32,167 nucleotides of DNA from Bacteroides sp. (GTDB lineage: Bacteria > Bacteroidota > Bacteroidia > Bacteroidales > Muribaculaceae), in assembly GCA_014802045.1 (NCBI GenBank), contig JAAVDA010000022.1:103956-136122 (forward strand), given 5' to 3'. Below are positions 8,043-15,938 of this stretch, in pieces (positions within the stretch are counted from its first letter, which is position 1; each line of letters opens with the position of its first letter). The translations under genes were made by a program, and so were the position numbers. The notes below the pieces were generated by a model. It was given only the letters and a program-made list of their open reading frames with translations. It was not told the origin of the DNA and made no database searches.

Positions 8043-8667
8043 TTGGAGGGTTGTTGATGATGATTTTACTTCCGGATATGCACCGGGCCCAGGGGAGAGA
8101 CAGATAAAGGGCAGTGCGGGCAATTGCTGTGGCAGTGTCCGGCAATACCGGCTCATCTGCAATACAGATTGTATTGAAAGTGAGGATAGGAGCTTCTGCC
8201 GTAATTACAGGGACTGAACTCTCTTTATCGGCTATGCTGATCACTCTAAGGCCATATGAGTTTGGAAGAGGCAATTTTTTGCGTGCGTCTGATATAGCGG
8301 CGATTATATTTTCGATTCCGGCGCAAAAGCTATATCCGATATTATTAAAGATGAGGATATCCACATCGTGCCACACCTTAAGCAAGCTTTCGATTGCTTT
8401 TGGAGAAGAGAGGCTGATTATGCGTATGCCGCTGTAGAGTGCGCACAGTTCGTGTGTTTCACATTCTGTGAGCAACGCCACCCGGCATCCCGATTCTGAG
8501 TAAATCTTCAGCAAGGCTGCGGTGAGTGGGGAGGGTGATCCAATCACGGCCACACGTTTTTCGGGCATGCCGCAATCAAGCGCATTGCGCTTTCTGGTGG
8601 CACCTGCGGGTCGCATTGCTGTGGCCCGGTGTTCTACCATTTTGTTTTCAAGGTATCCGTCTGCCAT
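8035..8667 (-). CDS. SDR-like Rossmann-fold protein, probably catalytically degenerate
   Basis: The ATG at 8667 gives 210 residues. An upstream extension to 8751 would read through a promoter-like element and adds a basic, poorly structured stretch, so it was not chosen. The core has KRVAVIGSPSPLTAALLKIY (a variant dinucleotide-binding turn), then DVDILIFNNIGYS where short-chain dehydrogenases have NNAG. The C-terminus, RCISGSKIIINN, resembles the SDR ending with ITG. The catalytic Tyr-x-x-x-Lys is not evident, so it may bind a nucleotide or act as a scaffold rather than be an oxidoreductase. It begins the operon with the YbhN-like and NfeD-like genes. The assignment rests on fold-like motifs only. 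Confidence 0.55.
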   Translation of the reverse strand: MADGYLENKMVEHRATAMRPAGATRKRNALDCGMPEKRVAVIGSPSPLTAALLKIYSESGCRVALLTECETHELCALYSGIRIISLSSPKAIESLLKVWHDVDILIFNNIGYSFCAGIENIIAAISDARKKLPLPNSYGLRVISIADKESSVPVITAEAPILTFNTICIADEPVLPDTATAIARTALYLSLPWARCISGSKIIINNPPNE

Positions 8668-8675
8668 AGTATTTG

Positions 8676-8683
8676 CAAAGTTA
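8676..8683 (-). promoter_or_regulatory. Bacteroidota -7 element of the SDR-like operon
   Basis: The minus strand reads TAACTTTG followed by C, an exact TAnnTTTG match. It lies 8 bases before ATG 8667, implying a very short or absent leader if both are correct. The next in-frame ATG is at 8643. Confidence 0.5.
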
Positions 8684-8832
8684 ATAAATCTTTTGTAAGC
8701 GCTCTTGCTCTCCGTTTCTTTATTTTGGAGGATCCGCACACTCCGGCGCACGATGTCTGATCATTGTCTGATTCTTGCGTGGCAGGAAAAGAATCTTTGT
8801 AGGCTGAGAGTGATGCTTTCGTTTATTTTGAC

Positions 8833-8840
8833 TAATTTTG
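8833..8840 (+). promoter_or_regulatory. Bacteroidota -7 element of the glycosyltransferase gene
   Basis: TAATTTTG followed by CA matches TAnnTTTG and lies 16 bases before ATG 8857. A -33 TTG at standard spacing was not found. Confidence 0.5.
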
Positions 8841-8856
8841 CAGTCAATAGAATTAT

Positions 8857-10062
8857 ATGACACCATCAGTTTTTTTCTCCATAGATTTATCGGCAGAAGC
8901 ATGGGCTGCAATAGGGCTCACAATGCTGTCGGCTCTTTATCTTCTCTGTTTTCTTCTGCCCCGGCTCAGAAGAGTCAGCAACACTTCTGCCGGGCAGAGT
9001 GAGGATTTGGGCGAGATGAATGATGATAGTTTTCCTCCGGTCTCGGTGATTGTTTATTCGCAGAATGATGCTTCAGGACTAAAGGAGCTGATACCTGAGA
9101 TTTTCGCACAAGACTATCCTGCGGAGATAGAGGTGATAGTGGTGAACGATGAGGGCAGCGAGGCTACCGAGGATGCCGTGAAGGAACTCCGGCTTAATTA
9201 CCCCGACCTCTACCTCACCTTTTCTCCTTCGCTTTCCCGCAATCTAAGCCGCAGAAAGCTGGCTATTACAATCGGTATGAAGGCTGCTCATCACGATGCG
9301 GTGGTGTTCACCTGTGGCAACTGTCGGCTCAATTCAAGCCTCTGGCTTCGTGCGATGGCACGCCATTTTGCAATGGGCAAGGAGGTGGTGCTGGGCTATG
9401 GTGTGATAGTAGGCAAGAATGGAGAAGATGAAGACAATGGTGGGTGCCGGAGAGCATTTGATAAGGTGTTCACCTCCGTGAGATGGATTTCATCTGCTCT
9501 ATCCGGAAAGCCTGTCATGGGGATGTATTTCAATCTGGCCTACACTCGCCGGCTGTTTTTCAGCCATAAGGGTTTCTCCAAATCACTGAGTCTGTTTTAC
9601 GGTGACGACGACATATTCATCAACGAAATCGCCGATGCCGACAACTGTGCGGTTGAAATCTCGGAAGAGGCGAGGGTGGAATTCCGCGACACTATGCCGG
9701 CCTACATTCATAAAATGGAGAGTGTGCGTAGGGCATTCACATCACGTTTCATACCGCGCGGAGGCTACAGGCTGTTCGGCAGTTTTAGCCTCGCCACATG
9801 GATTTGGCTGCTCTCATCTGCTGCCGCTTGCTTCCTGGCTCTTCCGTCGTTGGTGGGGTGTATGGCTGTGGTAGTGATAGCAGTGGGGCTCTGGTGGCCT
9901 CTTATGGCTGCATGGCGCAGGGTCTGCGGTGCTCTGGGTGTACGCAGGCTTCTGTTTGCGGTGCCGTTTCTTTCGCTTTGGCACCCGTTTTATGCCGCAA
10001 AGTTCAAGCTTAAGGCTTTGAAAAAGAAAAATCTCAATTATACCTGGGGAACGCTCCGCTGA
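8857..10062 (+). CDS. Membrane-anchored family 2 glycosyltransferase
   Basis: The 401-residue protein has one N-terminal membrane segment (about residues 15-36), a cytosolic GT-A domain and two C-terminal hydrophobic segments (about 310-350). The GT2 core is visible: PPVSVIVYSQNDASGLKELI at the domain start, EVIVVNDEGSEATEDA as the nucleotide-sugar binding strand, the DAVVFTCGNCRL stretch where DxD normally sits, and FYGDDDIFINEIAD (about 247-260) as the probable acceptor/base region. The architecture fits processive or lipid-linked sugar transfer at the inner membrane, but donor and acceptor are unknown. It is monocistronic, convergent with folB six bases away, and preceded by its own promoter element. 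Confidence 0.85.
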   Translation: MTPSVFFSIDLSAEAWAAIGLTMLSALYLLCFLLPRLRRVSNTSAGQSEDLGEMNDDSFPPVSVIVYSQNDASGLKELIPEIFAQDYPAEIEVIVVNDEGSEATEDAVKELRLNYPDLYLTFSPSLSRNLSRRKLAITIGMKAAHHDAVVFTCGNCRLNSSLWLRAMARHFAMGKEVVLGYGVIVGKNGEDEDNGGCRRAFDKVFTSVRWISSALSGKPVMGMYFNLAYTRRLFFSHKGFSKSLSLFYGDDDIFINEIADADNCAVEISEEARVEFRDTMPAYIHKMESVRRAFTSRFIPRGGYRLFGSFSLATWIWLLSSAAACFLALPSLVGCMAVVVIAVGLWWPLMAAWRRVCGALGVRRLLFAVPFLSLWHPFYAAKFKLKALKKKNLNYTWGTLR

Positions 10063-10067
10063 TTCTG

Positions 10068-10424
10068 TTACCACTCCACCATACAGGCCACTTCGGCGAG
10101 CTGAACTCCACATGGAGGGCAGAGTTTCGCCACTTTTATCCAGCCCCCTTCTATTTTCGGGAATCTCTTTATGAGAGCTTCTCTGATTCTGCCGGCCACA
10201 TGCTCGATGAGATCCGAAGGCACGGCCATCTCGCTTTTTACGGTTTCTATCACTTCGGCATAATTCAGAGTGTCGGCCACATTGTCTGAAGATAAGGCTT
10301 CCTGAGCGGGATAGCGCAGACGCAGGCTGATTTCGAAACGGTTACCCACAACACGCTCCTGCATAGCCACACCGTGATGGCCATACAGGAGCAGTCGTGA
10401 AATCTCGATAGTGGTTGTGAGCAT
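10068..10424 (-). CDS. folB: Dihydroneopterin aldolase
   Basis: The small protein (118 residues from ATG 10424) matches FolB, which cleaves dihydroneopterin to 6-hydroxymethyl-dihydropterin and glycolaldehyde in folate synthesis. Recognisable are IEISRLLLYGHHGVAMQERV at the N-terminus, the LNYAEVIETVKSEM segment, LIEHVAGRIREAL with the family's substrate-binding glutamate, and the C-terminal strand with VAKLCPPC. The in-frame codon just upstream is TTG. ATG 10424 shares one base with the rnr stop (TGATG), a classical translational-coupling arrangement, and decides the start. Confidence 0.92.
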   Translation of the reverse strand: MLTTTIEISRLLLYGHHGVAMQERVVGNRFEISLRLRYPAQEALSSDNVADTLNYAEVIETVKSEMAVPSDLIEHVAGRIREALIKRFPKIEGGWIKVAKLCPPCGVQLAEVACMVEW

Positions 10425-12697
10425 CAATGCTTTCGGCTACGGGTTTTCTGACGTTGGTTTCCGCCGTTGTTGCGCCGTTTCTGCGACTGCTTAGACAGAG
10501 CCTGGCGTACGCTGACAGTCTTTCCGGCCGTATCTTCATCTCCACGGCGCGTGCGGTCGTCGAGCAACACGAAGTCGAGCTGCCGCTTCTCGAGACTCGC
10601 ACGGGCTACCTGAACCTTAACATTGTCGCCAAGACGATAGCGCACATTGTTGCGGCGCCCCACGAGGCAATAGTTTTTCTCGTCGAAATCATAATAGTCA
10701 TCGGCAAGATCGCGCACCGGCACCAGACCCTCACACATATTGTCGGTGAGCTCAACATAAAGTCCCCATTCTGTCACGCCGGATATCACACCGTCATACA
10801 CCTCTCCCATATGGTCGCCCATATACTCCACCTGCTTATATTTGATAGAGCTTCGTTCGGCGGTGGCGGCAAGCTGCTCCATATTGCTGTCGTGCTTGCA
10901 TTGCTCTTCGAGTTTTTCAGCGTTGACACTCCGGCCACCATGCAGATAGCGTTCGAGCAGACGATGCACGAGCATATCGGGATATCTGCGTATAGGCGAT
11001 GTGAAGTGGGTGTAGAAGTCAAAACCAAGACCGTAGTGGCCAACATTTTCTGTGGTGTAGATGGCCTTGGCCATAGAGCGGATGGCGAGAGTAGACAGGA
11101 AGTTTTCCTCGCCCTTGCCCTTCACGTCGGCCAGCATTTTGTTGATGGAACGGTTCACTTCTTTAGGCGAGCCGGTCTCCTTTATTTTATAGCCGAATGT
11201 GCGGGCCACTTTGGCGAGCTCGGCAAGCTTTGTGGGGTCTGGCATATCATGCACACGGTAGACGAATGCCTTGGGCTTCTTTTTAGCCGCGGGTTTGCCT
11301 ATGGCTGTGGCCACGGTTTTGTTGGCGAGAAGCATGAATTCTTCGATGAGCTTGTTGGCGTCTTTTGATTCCTTGAAATAGACATCAACCGGATGGCCGG
11401 TCTCGTCGATATCGAAGCGCACTTCCGCACGGTCAAATTCCACTGAGCCCTCTTCATAACGCTTCTTTCGCAGTATCTTGGCCAGGCGGTCGAGGGTGAG
11501 GATTTCGTCGGCATAGTCACCCTTGCCTGTCTCTATCACATCCTGCGCCTCCTCATAGGTGAACCGGCGGTTGCTGCGGGTCACGGTGCGCACAATATCT
11601 TTGCGCACCACGTTGGCGTCGTTGTCCATCTCGAATACGCATGAGAATGTGAGCTTGTCTTCGTCGGGACGAAGAGAGCAGATGCCGTTGCTGAGATGCT
11701 CGGGAAGCATGGGCACCACGCGGTCAACGAGATAGACAGAGGTGGCACGTTTCTGAGCTTCCTTGTCGATGATACTGTCGGGCTTCACGTAGTGGGTCAC
11801 ATCGGCAATATGCACCCCCACCTCATAGTTGCCGTTGGGCAGGAGGCGGAAAGAGAGAGCGTCGTCAAAATCCTTTGCATCTTTCGGGTCGATGGTAAAG
11901 GTGGTCACATCACGCATGTCTCTGCGCTGGGCCACAACCTCGTCGGTTATGCCCGGGCCGATATGTGAGGCGGCTTTCTCCACACTCTCCGGATAGCGGT
12001 AGGGGAGTCCGTATTCGGCAAGGATGGCGTGCATTTCGGTGGTGTTTTCGCCGGTGCGTCCGAGTATGTCGAGAATCTCTCCTTTGGGATTCTTCTCCTC
12101 GTCGTCCCACGAAGTGATGCGGGCCATTGCCTTGTCGCCGGTTTTGCCACCCTTGAGTTTGCCTTTGGGAATGATGATGTCTGTGGCGAGAAATTTGGAG
12201 TCGGTCACCAATATGCCATATTGTTTCTCCACACGGAGGGTGCCGATAAAGGTCTGTTCTTTCTTTTCGATTATTTCAAGCACTTCGGCTTCGGCTTCCA
12301 TGCCTTTGCGGCGGGCGGCCACGATGATTTTCACCTTGTCGCCATTGAGTGCGTGCATCGAATTGCGTTCGGCCACAAAAATCGTTTCGCCGTCTTCGTC
12401 GGTCACCACACTGTTCTTCCCGTTGCTTCTTCTTACGAATGTGCCGGTGGTGACATTGCTGCGTTGCGGAGCCTTGTATTTGCCGGGCGACACTTCAATC
12501 AGGTCGCCGTCAAAAGCGAGTTCGGCAAGCTGCAGAGCTATGATCTTATGGGCGGCCGGGGTGTCTGCACCGATGGCAAAGGCCACCTGCTTATAGTTGA
12601 ATGTATTGTTTTTCTGTTCGCTAATATATTGAAGCACTCGTGAGCGGAGTTCCTTGGCCGAGGGCTTGGCGGAATTGGTATCTGTTGAACGTGCCAT
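10424..12697 (-). CDS. rnr: Ribonuclease R (RNase II/R family 3'-5' exoribonuclease)
   Basis: The 757-residue protein has the full RNase R layout. An N-terminal winged-helix segment (about 12-75) is followed by two cold-shock OB domains (about 80-215). The RNB catalytic domain starts near 255 with FTIDPKDAKDFDDALSF (residues 267-283), whose aspartates bind the catalytic magnesium. The domain ends around the HFTSPIRRYPDMLVHR motif. A C-terminal S1 domain (GEVYDGVISGVTEWGLYVEL) and a basic tail ending QRQKTRSRKH follow. It degrades structured RNA, rRNA and mRNA in the cytosol. The gene is directly followed by folB with a one-base overlap and lies downstream of a terminator behind gyrB. The long antisense frames over this gene are composition effects. 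Confidence 0.96.
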   Translation of the reverse strand: MARSTDTNSAKPSAKELRSRVLQYISEQKNNTFNYKQVAFAIGADTPAAHKIIALQLAELAFDGDLIEVSPGKYKAPQRSNVTTGTFVRRSNGKNSVVTDEDGETIFVAERNSMHALNGDKVKIIVAARRKGMEAEAEVLEIIEKKEQTFIGTLRVEKQYGILVTDSKFLATDIIIPKGKLKGGKTGDKAMARITSWDDEEKNPKGEILDILGRTGENTTEMHAILAEYGLPYRYPESVEKAASHIGPGITDEVVAQRRDMRDVTTFTIDPKDAKDFDDALSFRLLPNGNYEVGVHIADVTHYVKPDSIIDKEAQKRATSVYLVDRVVPMLPEHLSNGICSLRPDEDKLTFSCVFEMDNDANVVRKDIVRTVTRSNRRFTYEEAQDVIETGKGDYADEILTLDRLAKILRKKRYEEGSVEFDRAEVRFDIDETGHPVDVYFKESKDANKLIEEFMLLANKTVATAIGKPAAKKKPKAFVYRVHDMPDPTKLAELAKVARTFGYKIKETGSPKEVNRSINKMLADVKGKGEENFLSTLAIRSMAKAIYTTENVGHYGLGFDFYTHFTSPIRRYPDMLVHRLLERYLHGGRSVNAEKLEEQCKHDSNMEQLAATAERSSIKYKQVEYMGDHMGEVYDGVISGVTEWGLYVELTDNMCEGLVPVRDLADDYYDFDEKNYCLVGRRNNVRYRLGDNVKVQVARASLEKRQLDFVLLDDRTRRGDEDTAGKTVSVRQALSKQSQKRRNNGGNQRQKTRSRKH

Positions 12698-12716
12698 TTT
12701 GGTTATTTTATTAAAT

Positions 12717-12748
12717 GGGGAGCCGAACTGTTGAAAGTCCGGCTCCCC
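12717..12748 (-). terminator. Hairpin terminator behind gyrB
   Basis: GGGGAGCCG (12717-12725) pairs with CGGCTCCCC (12740-12748) around a 14-base loop. On the minus strand the hairpin follows the gyrB stop and is followed by an AT-rich but not purely T stretch, so strength is uncertain. Confidence 0.7.
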
Positions 12749-12826
12749 GGTTGTGATGCATCAGTTTTCTATATTAACGCCCTGATGTAGGGATATGTTC
12801 CTCTCGGATAAGGTTTGGCCTCGATT

Positions 12827-14785
12827 TTAGGCGTCGATTGTGGCGTATTTAGCGTTTTCTTCAATGAAATCGCGGCGGGGTGCCACCTCCTCGCCCATGA
12901 GCATGGAGAATATGCGGTCGGCTTCGGCCCCATCCTTTATGGTCACTTGCTTGAGAATGCGGTGTTCGGGCGACATTGTGGTGTCGCGGAGCTCCTGGGC
13001 ATTCATCTCGCCGAGACCTTTGAATCGCTGCACCTTCACCTTGTCGCCATATTTCATGATGAAGCTCTGCACCTGGGCCTGCGTCCAGCAATATTCCTCG
13101 GTCTTGCCGCGTGAGCATTTGTAGAGCGGGGGAGTGGCGAGGTAAAGATAGCCCTGTTCAATGACGGGACGCATCTGGCGGAAGAAGAAGGTCATCAGCA
13201 GAGTGGCGATATGGCTACCGTCTACATCGGCATCGGTCATGATTATGATCTTATGGTAGGCAATGCGCGAAATGTCTGGCTGGGCTGAATCGTCGTCGGC
13301 GTTGTCCTTGCGTTCGGCTGCGGGGGTCACACGCAGAGCGCGGAAAAGGTTGGTGATTTCCTGACTGTCGAATATCTTGTGCTCGGCGGCTTTCTCCACA
13401 TTCAGGATTTTGCCACGCAGAGGAAGAATAGCCTGATACTGGCGGTCGCGGCCCTGCTTGGCTGTGCCGCCTGCCGAGTCACCCTCGACGAGGAAGAGCT
13501 CACACTCCTCGGCAATACGGCTTGAGCAGTCGGCGAGTTTGCCGGGGAGTCCGCCTCCGGCAAGAGGGGTCTTGCGGAGCACCTTTGCTCGGGCATCGAG
13601 CATGGCTTTGCGTGCCTGGGCGGCGAGAATCACTTTATTGACAATCGCGCGGGCTTCATTGGGATGCTCTTCGAGAAAGTCGCGGAGAGCTTCGCTCACA
13701 GCCACCTGCACCGCACCCATCACCTCGTTGTTGCCGAGCTTGGTTTTGGTCTGACCTTCAAACTGCGGCTCCATCACCTTGACCGAGATAACGGCTGTGA
13801 GGCCCTGAGTGAATTCGCCGGCCGACACGTCTTTGCTCTCGATTTTAGCTTTCTCAAACATCTTGTTGTCGTCGGCATATTTCTTGAGCGTTGTCGACAG
13901 TCCGCGCAGGAATCCGGTGCGGTGTGTGCCGCCTTCTATAGTGTTGATGTTGTTCACATAGGAATACACACTCTCGTTGAAGGTGGTGTTGTAGGTGAGT
14001 GCCACCTCCACAGGTATGCCCTGACGCTCCGTGTTGAGATGAATCACACTCGGAATGAGGGGCTCTTTGTTTGAGTCGATATATTTCACGAACTCAAGCA
14101 GACCCTCGCGAGAGAAGAAAGTGTCTTTGCGGGGTTCTCCTTTTTCGTTGCGGTCGCGCAGGTCGGTGAGAGTGAGGGTGATGCCGGCATTCAGGAATGC
14201 GAGGTCGCGCAGACGGTTTGACAGGGTGGAGTAGTCGTAGGTGGTGACGGTAAAGATCGAGCCGTCCGGCTTGAAGGTGATGCTGGTGCCGGTGTGGGTG
14301 CTCTCACCGGTAATCATAAGTTCGGTAGTGGGCTTTCCACACGAATATTCCTGCACATAGCATTTGCCGTTGCGGTGCACCTCGGCCCGGAGATAGGTGG
14401 AGAGCGCGTTGACACACGACACACCCACACCGTGGAGACCGCCCGACACCTTGTAGCTGCCTTTGTCAAACTTACCGCCGGCATGAAGCACCGTGAGCAC
14501 CACTTCGAGAGCGCTCTTATGCTCCTTCTCATGCATGTCAACCGGTATGCCGCGGCCGTTGTCTATCACGGTGATTGAGTTGTCCTCGTTGATTGTCACG
14601 TCGATATGGTCGGCAAATCCTGCGAGAGCCTCGTCGATGGAGTTGTCCACAACCTCGTAGACAAGGTGGTGGAGTCCCTTCTCGCTGATATCGCCTATAT
14701 ACATGGCCGGACGCTTACGCACGGCCTCAAGTCCTTCGAGCACCTGAATATTACTGGCGCTGTATTCTTCCTGTTTTTCTGCCAT
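12827..14785 (-). CDS. gyrB: DNA gyrase subunit B
   Basis: The 652-residue protein begins EYSASNIQVLEGLEAVRKRP, as in GyrB rather than ParE. The GHKL ATPase shows EVVDNSIDEALAG (E44, D47, N48), DNGRGIPVD (75-83) and GGLHGVGVSCVNALS (115-129). The Toprim domain shows EGDSAGG (434-440), PLRGKILN (455-462) and TDADVDGSH (517-525). The C-terminal tail contains QRFKGLGEMN. With GyrA it introduces negative supercoils using ATP. Length is normal for Bacteroidota, without the long insertion of proteobacterial GyrB. It is transcribed alone, from a near-consensus promoter about 90 bases upstream to a hairpin terminator. Confidence 0.97.
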   Translation of the reverse strand: MAEKQEEYSASNIQVLEGLEAVRKRPAMYIGDISEKGLHHLVYEVVDNSIDEALAGFADHIDVTINEDNSITVIDNGRGIPVDMHEKEHKSALEVVLTVLHAGGKFDKGSYKVSGGLHGVGVSCVNALSTYLRAEVHRNGKCYVQEYSCGKPTTELMITGESTHTGTSITFKPDGSIFTVTTYDYSTLSNRLRDLAFLNAGITLTLTDLRDRNEKGEPRKDTFFSREGLLEFVKYIDSNKEPLIPSVIHLNTERQGIPVEVALTYNTTFNESVYSYVNNINTIEGGTHRTGFLRGLSTTLKKYADDNKMFEKAKIESKDVSAGEFTQGLTAVISVKVMEPQFEGQTKTKLGNNEVMGAVQVAVSEALRDFLEEHPNEARAIVNKVILAAQARKAMLDARAKVLRKTPLAGGGLPGKLADCSSRIAEECELFLVEGDSAGGTAKQGRDRQYQAILPLRGKILNVEKAAEHKIFDSQEITNLFRALRVTPAAERKDNADDDSAQPDISRIAYHKIIIMTDADVDGSHIATLLMTFFFRQMRPVIEQGYLYLATPPLYKCSRGKTEEYCWTQAQVQSFIMKYGDKVKVQRFKGLGEMNAQELRDTTMSPEHRILKQVTIKDGAEADRIFSMLMGEEVAPRRDFIEENAKYATIDA

Positions 14786-14873
14786 TTTATATTATGAGTC
14801 GGAAAATCTTAAGCTAATGATTGGTCGATTGCCTCTGCTCAGGCAGGATAGGCAACCCCTCTCTTAGGGCATA

Positions 14874-14905
14874 CAAAATTAATGCTTTTTCGGCGGATGG
14901 CAAAA
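14874..14905 (-). promoter_or_regulatory. gyrB promoter (-33/-7, Bacteroidota type)
   Basis: The minus strand has TTTTG (14905-14901), a 19-base spacer and TAATTTTG (14881-14874), matching the TTTG-N19-TAnnTTTG pattern. It leaves a leader of about 80 bases before gyrB. The leader includes a small inverted repeat around GCCT/AGGC at about 14831-14844. The rest of the 14786-15159 gap holds only this promoter and that of the tRNA. Confidence 0.75.
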
Positions 14906-15108
14906 TTTTTGACCCTCTTATATTAATTAAGGTATGCCGGTTTGAAGGCATTTCCGGGTGGTGGGGGCTCACGGCGTAGTGGTGTTATTTTCTGTAAATT
15001 TAAGGGGTTATTTTATACCCATGTATGTTTACTAATGCTCGTAATAGGGCTGATTTATTGAAAAACGCAACTAAATAGCAAAAATAAGTGAAATTTTTAT
15101 CGAAACAC

Positions 15109-15139
15109 TTGCATGTTTCAAAAATTCCCCCTAACTTTG
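15109..15139 (+). promoter_or_regulatory. Promoter of tRNA-Pro
   Basis: TTG (15109-15111), a 20-base spacer and TAACTTTG (15132-15139) match the Bacteroidota promoter pattern. The tRNA begins 20 bases after the -7 element. Confidence 0.7.
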
Positions 15140-15159
15140 CATCGCTTTTGAAACCTAAT

Positions 15160-15233
15160 CGGGGTGTAGCTCAGTTGGTTAGAGTACGCGTCTGGGGGGC
15201 GTGAGGTCGCTAGTTCGAGTCTAGTCACCCCGA
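15160..15233 (+). tRNA. tRNA-Pro (anticodon GGG)
   Basis: The 74 bases fold into a full cloverleaf. The acceptor is CGGGGTG with CACCCCG, the D-stem GCTC with GAGT, the anticodon stem CGCGT with GCGTG around loop CTGGGGG (anticodon GGG), and the T-stem GCTAG with CTAGT around TTCGAGT. The discriminator is A and no CCA is encoded. The C1-G72 start is typical of bacterial tRNA-Pro. It sits at the boundary between core genes and the accessory operon, a common integration position, but no second copy of its 3' end was seen in the window. Confidence 0.95.
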
Positions 15234-15248
15234 CTAAAGCAAAAGCAG

Positions 15249-15281
15249 TTCAGGCTCTTAAGCACCGCTTAAGAGCCTGAA
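15249..15281 (+). terminator. Perfect 15-bp hairpin downstream of tRNA-Pro
   Basis: TTCAGGCTCTTAAGC (15249-15263) pairs perfectly with GCTTAAGAGCCTGAA (15267-15281) around a three-base loop. It lies 16 bases after the tRNA and most likely ends that transcript. A clean T-run is missing on the plus strand; the minus-strand side (CTGCTTTTGC) is slightly more T-rich, so it may work in both directions. Confidence 0.65.
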
Positions 15282-15295
15282 TACTTATATCGGAC

Positions 15296-15557
15296 ACCGT
15301 TCCCACACCCGGCCCTCTCCGCGCCACGACCTGGCAGCCACGCCAAGTCTGGGTCATTAGGGGTCAGCTGCAAAAGCCGGTTGAATTGTTAAAAAACTAC
15401 CCGAGTGTAAGATTGTTTTCAGTAGCAAAAGTCTACGGTGCTCCTTGATACGCTTCGGAGAAGCGTAAATAGTTGGAAACCCGACATGTAGCGTAGCGGA
15501 ATGTGGGGATAGGGAAGACGGGTAAATTATTGAGCGTCGGAGATGCGACGTTCTCCA
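15296..15557. other. Gene-free stretch with several small inverted repeats, unidentified
   Basis: No convincing coding frame was found in this roughly 260-bp region. It contains a perfect 8-bp hairpin TACGCTTC/GAAGCGTA (15449-15456 and 15460-15467, loop GGA), and an ACAT/ATGT pair around a TAGCG duplication near 15484-15504. It also holds the weak terminator-like hairpin annotated separately. The first third is GC-rich and the rest AT-richer. It could be a remnant of a mobile element next to the tRNA, or a structured RNA, but no family was recognised. Confidence 0.4.
15533..15552 (-). terminator. Weak hairpin after the accessory operon
   Basis: AGCGTCG (15533-15539) pairs with CGACGTT (15546-15552), including one wobble pair, around a six-base loop. 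It lies just beyond the stop of the last gene of the minus-strand operon. On that strand it is followed by CAATAATTT rather than a strong T-run. Confidence 0.35.
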
Positions 15558-15851
15558 TCAGAAGTCATCCATCATATCATAGTCATCCTGCTCCTCGTGA
15601 AAATCGTCGTAGGCAGGAGAATCACATTCATCATCCAAGCCAATTGATGATGAATAAGACGAGCTGTCATAATCCGTATCGTCCGTTGTGCCCCACGAGA
15701 CAGAACTGCTATAGCTACCGCAATCAGACTCAGAGTAAGGATTGTCAGCTTCCTTTTCCTCTTCCCAATAATATGTCCGACTCCTTCGGCTTAGCCTGTT
15801 GAATAACCACCTAACAAGCAAAAACTCACCAACGCAACTCCAAAACCTCAT
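15558..15851 (-). CDS. Small acidic Ser/Tyr/Asp-rich protein, unknown function
   Basis: The 97-residue frame has no recognisable family. Residues 1-26 are hydrophobic then basic (MRFWSCVGEFLLVRWLFNRL, SRRSR), which could sit at or in a membrane. From about residue 30 the protein is low-complexity and strongly acidic, with many Ser, Tyr and Asp residues (clusters such as YSSSVSWGTTDDTDYDSSSY) and an end of DYDMMDDF. It is the last frame of the minus-strand operon, 87 bases after the PP2C stop, with a 13-bp hairpin and repeat structure in between. An acidic, hydroxyl-rich tail next to a kinase and a phosphatase makes a phosphorylation target conceivable, but that is inference. Existence as a real gene is likely, not certain. 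Confidence 0.5.
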   Translation of the reverse strand: MRFWSCVGEFLLVRWLFNRLSRRSRTYYWEEEKEADNPYSESDCGSYSSSVSWGTTDDTDYDSSSYSSSIGLDDECDSPAYDDFHEEQDDYDMMDDF

Positions 15852-15862
15852 ATCCGTCTCAT

Positions 15863-15912
15863 TTTACAGTATCACTTTACAGTATCACTTACGTCCATTG
15901 TGATACTGTAAA
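15863..15912. repeat. Three copies of a 13-mer forming a direct repeat plus hairpin
   Basis: TTTACAGTATCAC occurs twice in tandem (15863-15875, 15876-15888) and once inverted as GTGATACTGTAAA (15900-15912). The second and third copies form a perfect 13-bp stem with an 11-base loop. The first copy can pair with the inverted arm instead. It lies between the PP2C stop and the small acidic gene. It could attenuate or terminate the transcript, protect the upstream mRNA, or be a regulator's binding site. Confidence 0.75.
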
Positions 15913-15938
15913 AATGCAGCTCTAATTTCAGATGCAAA

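Noticed and set aside
10427-11368. 313-codon plus-strand open frame over rnr
   Set aside because: Antisense of the RNB/S1 region; hydrophobic, His-rich translation typical of a shadow frame.
15503-15802. 99-codon plus-strand frame opposite the small acidic gene
   Set aside because: His/Pro/Asn-rich translation without domain; complementary to a low-complexity acidic frame in the operon direction.
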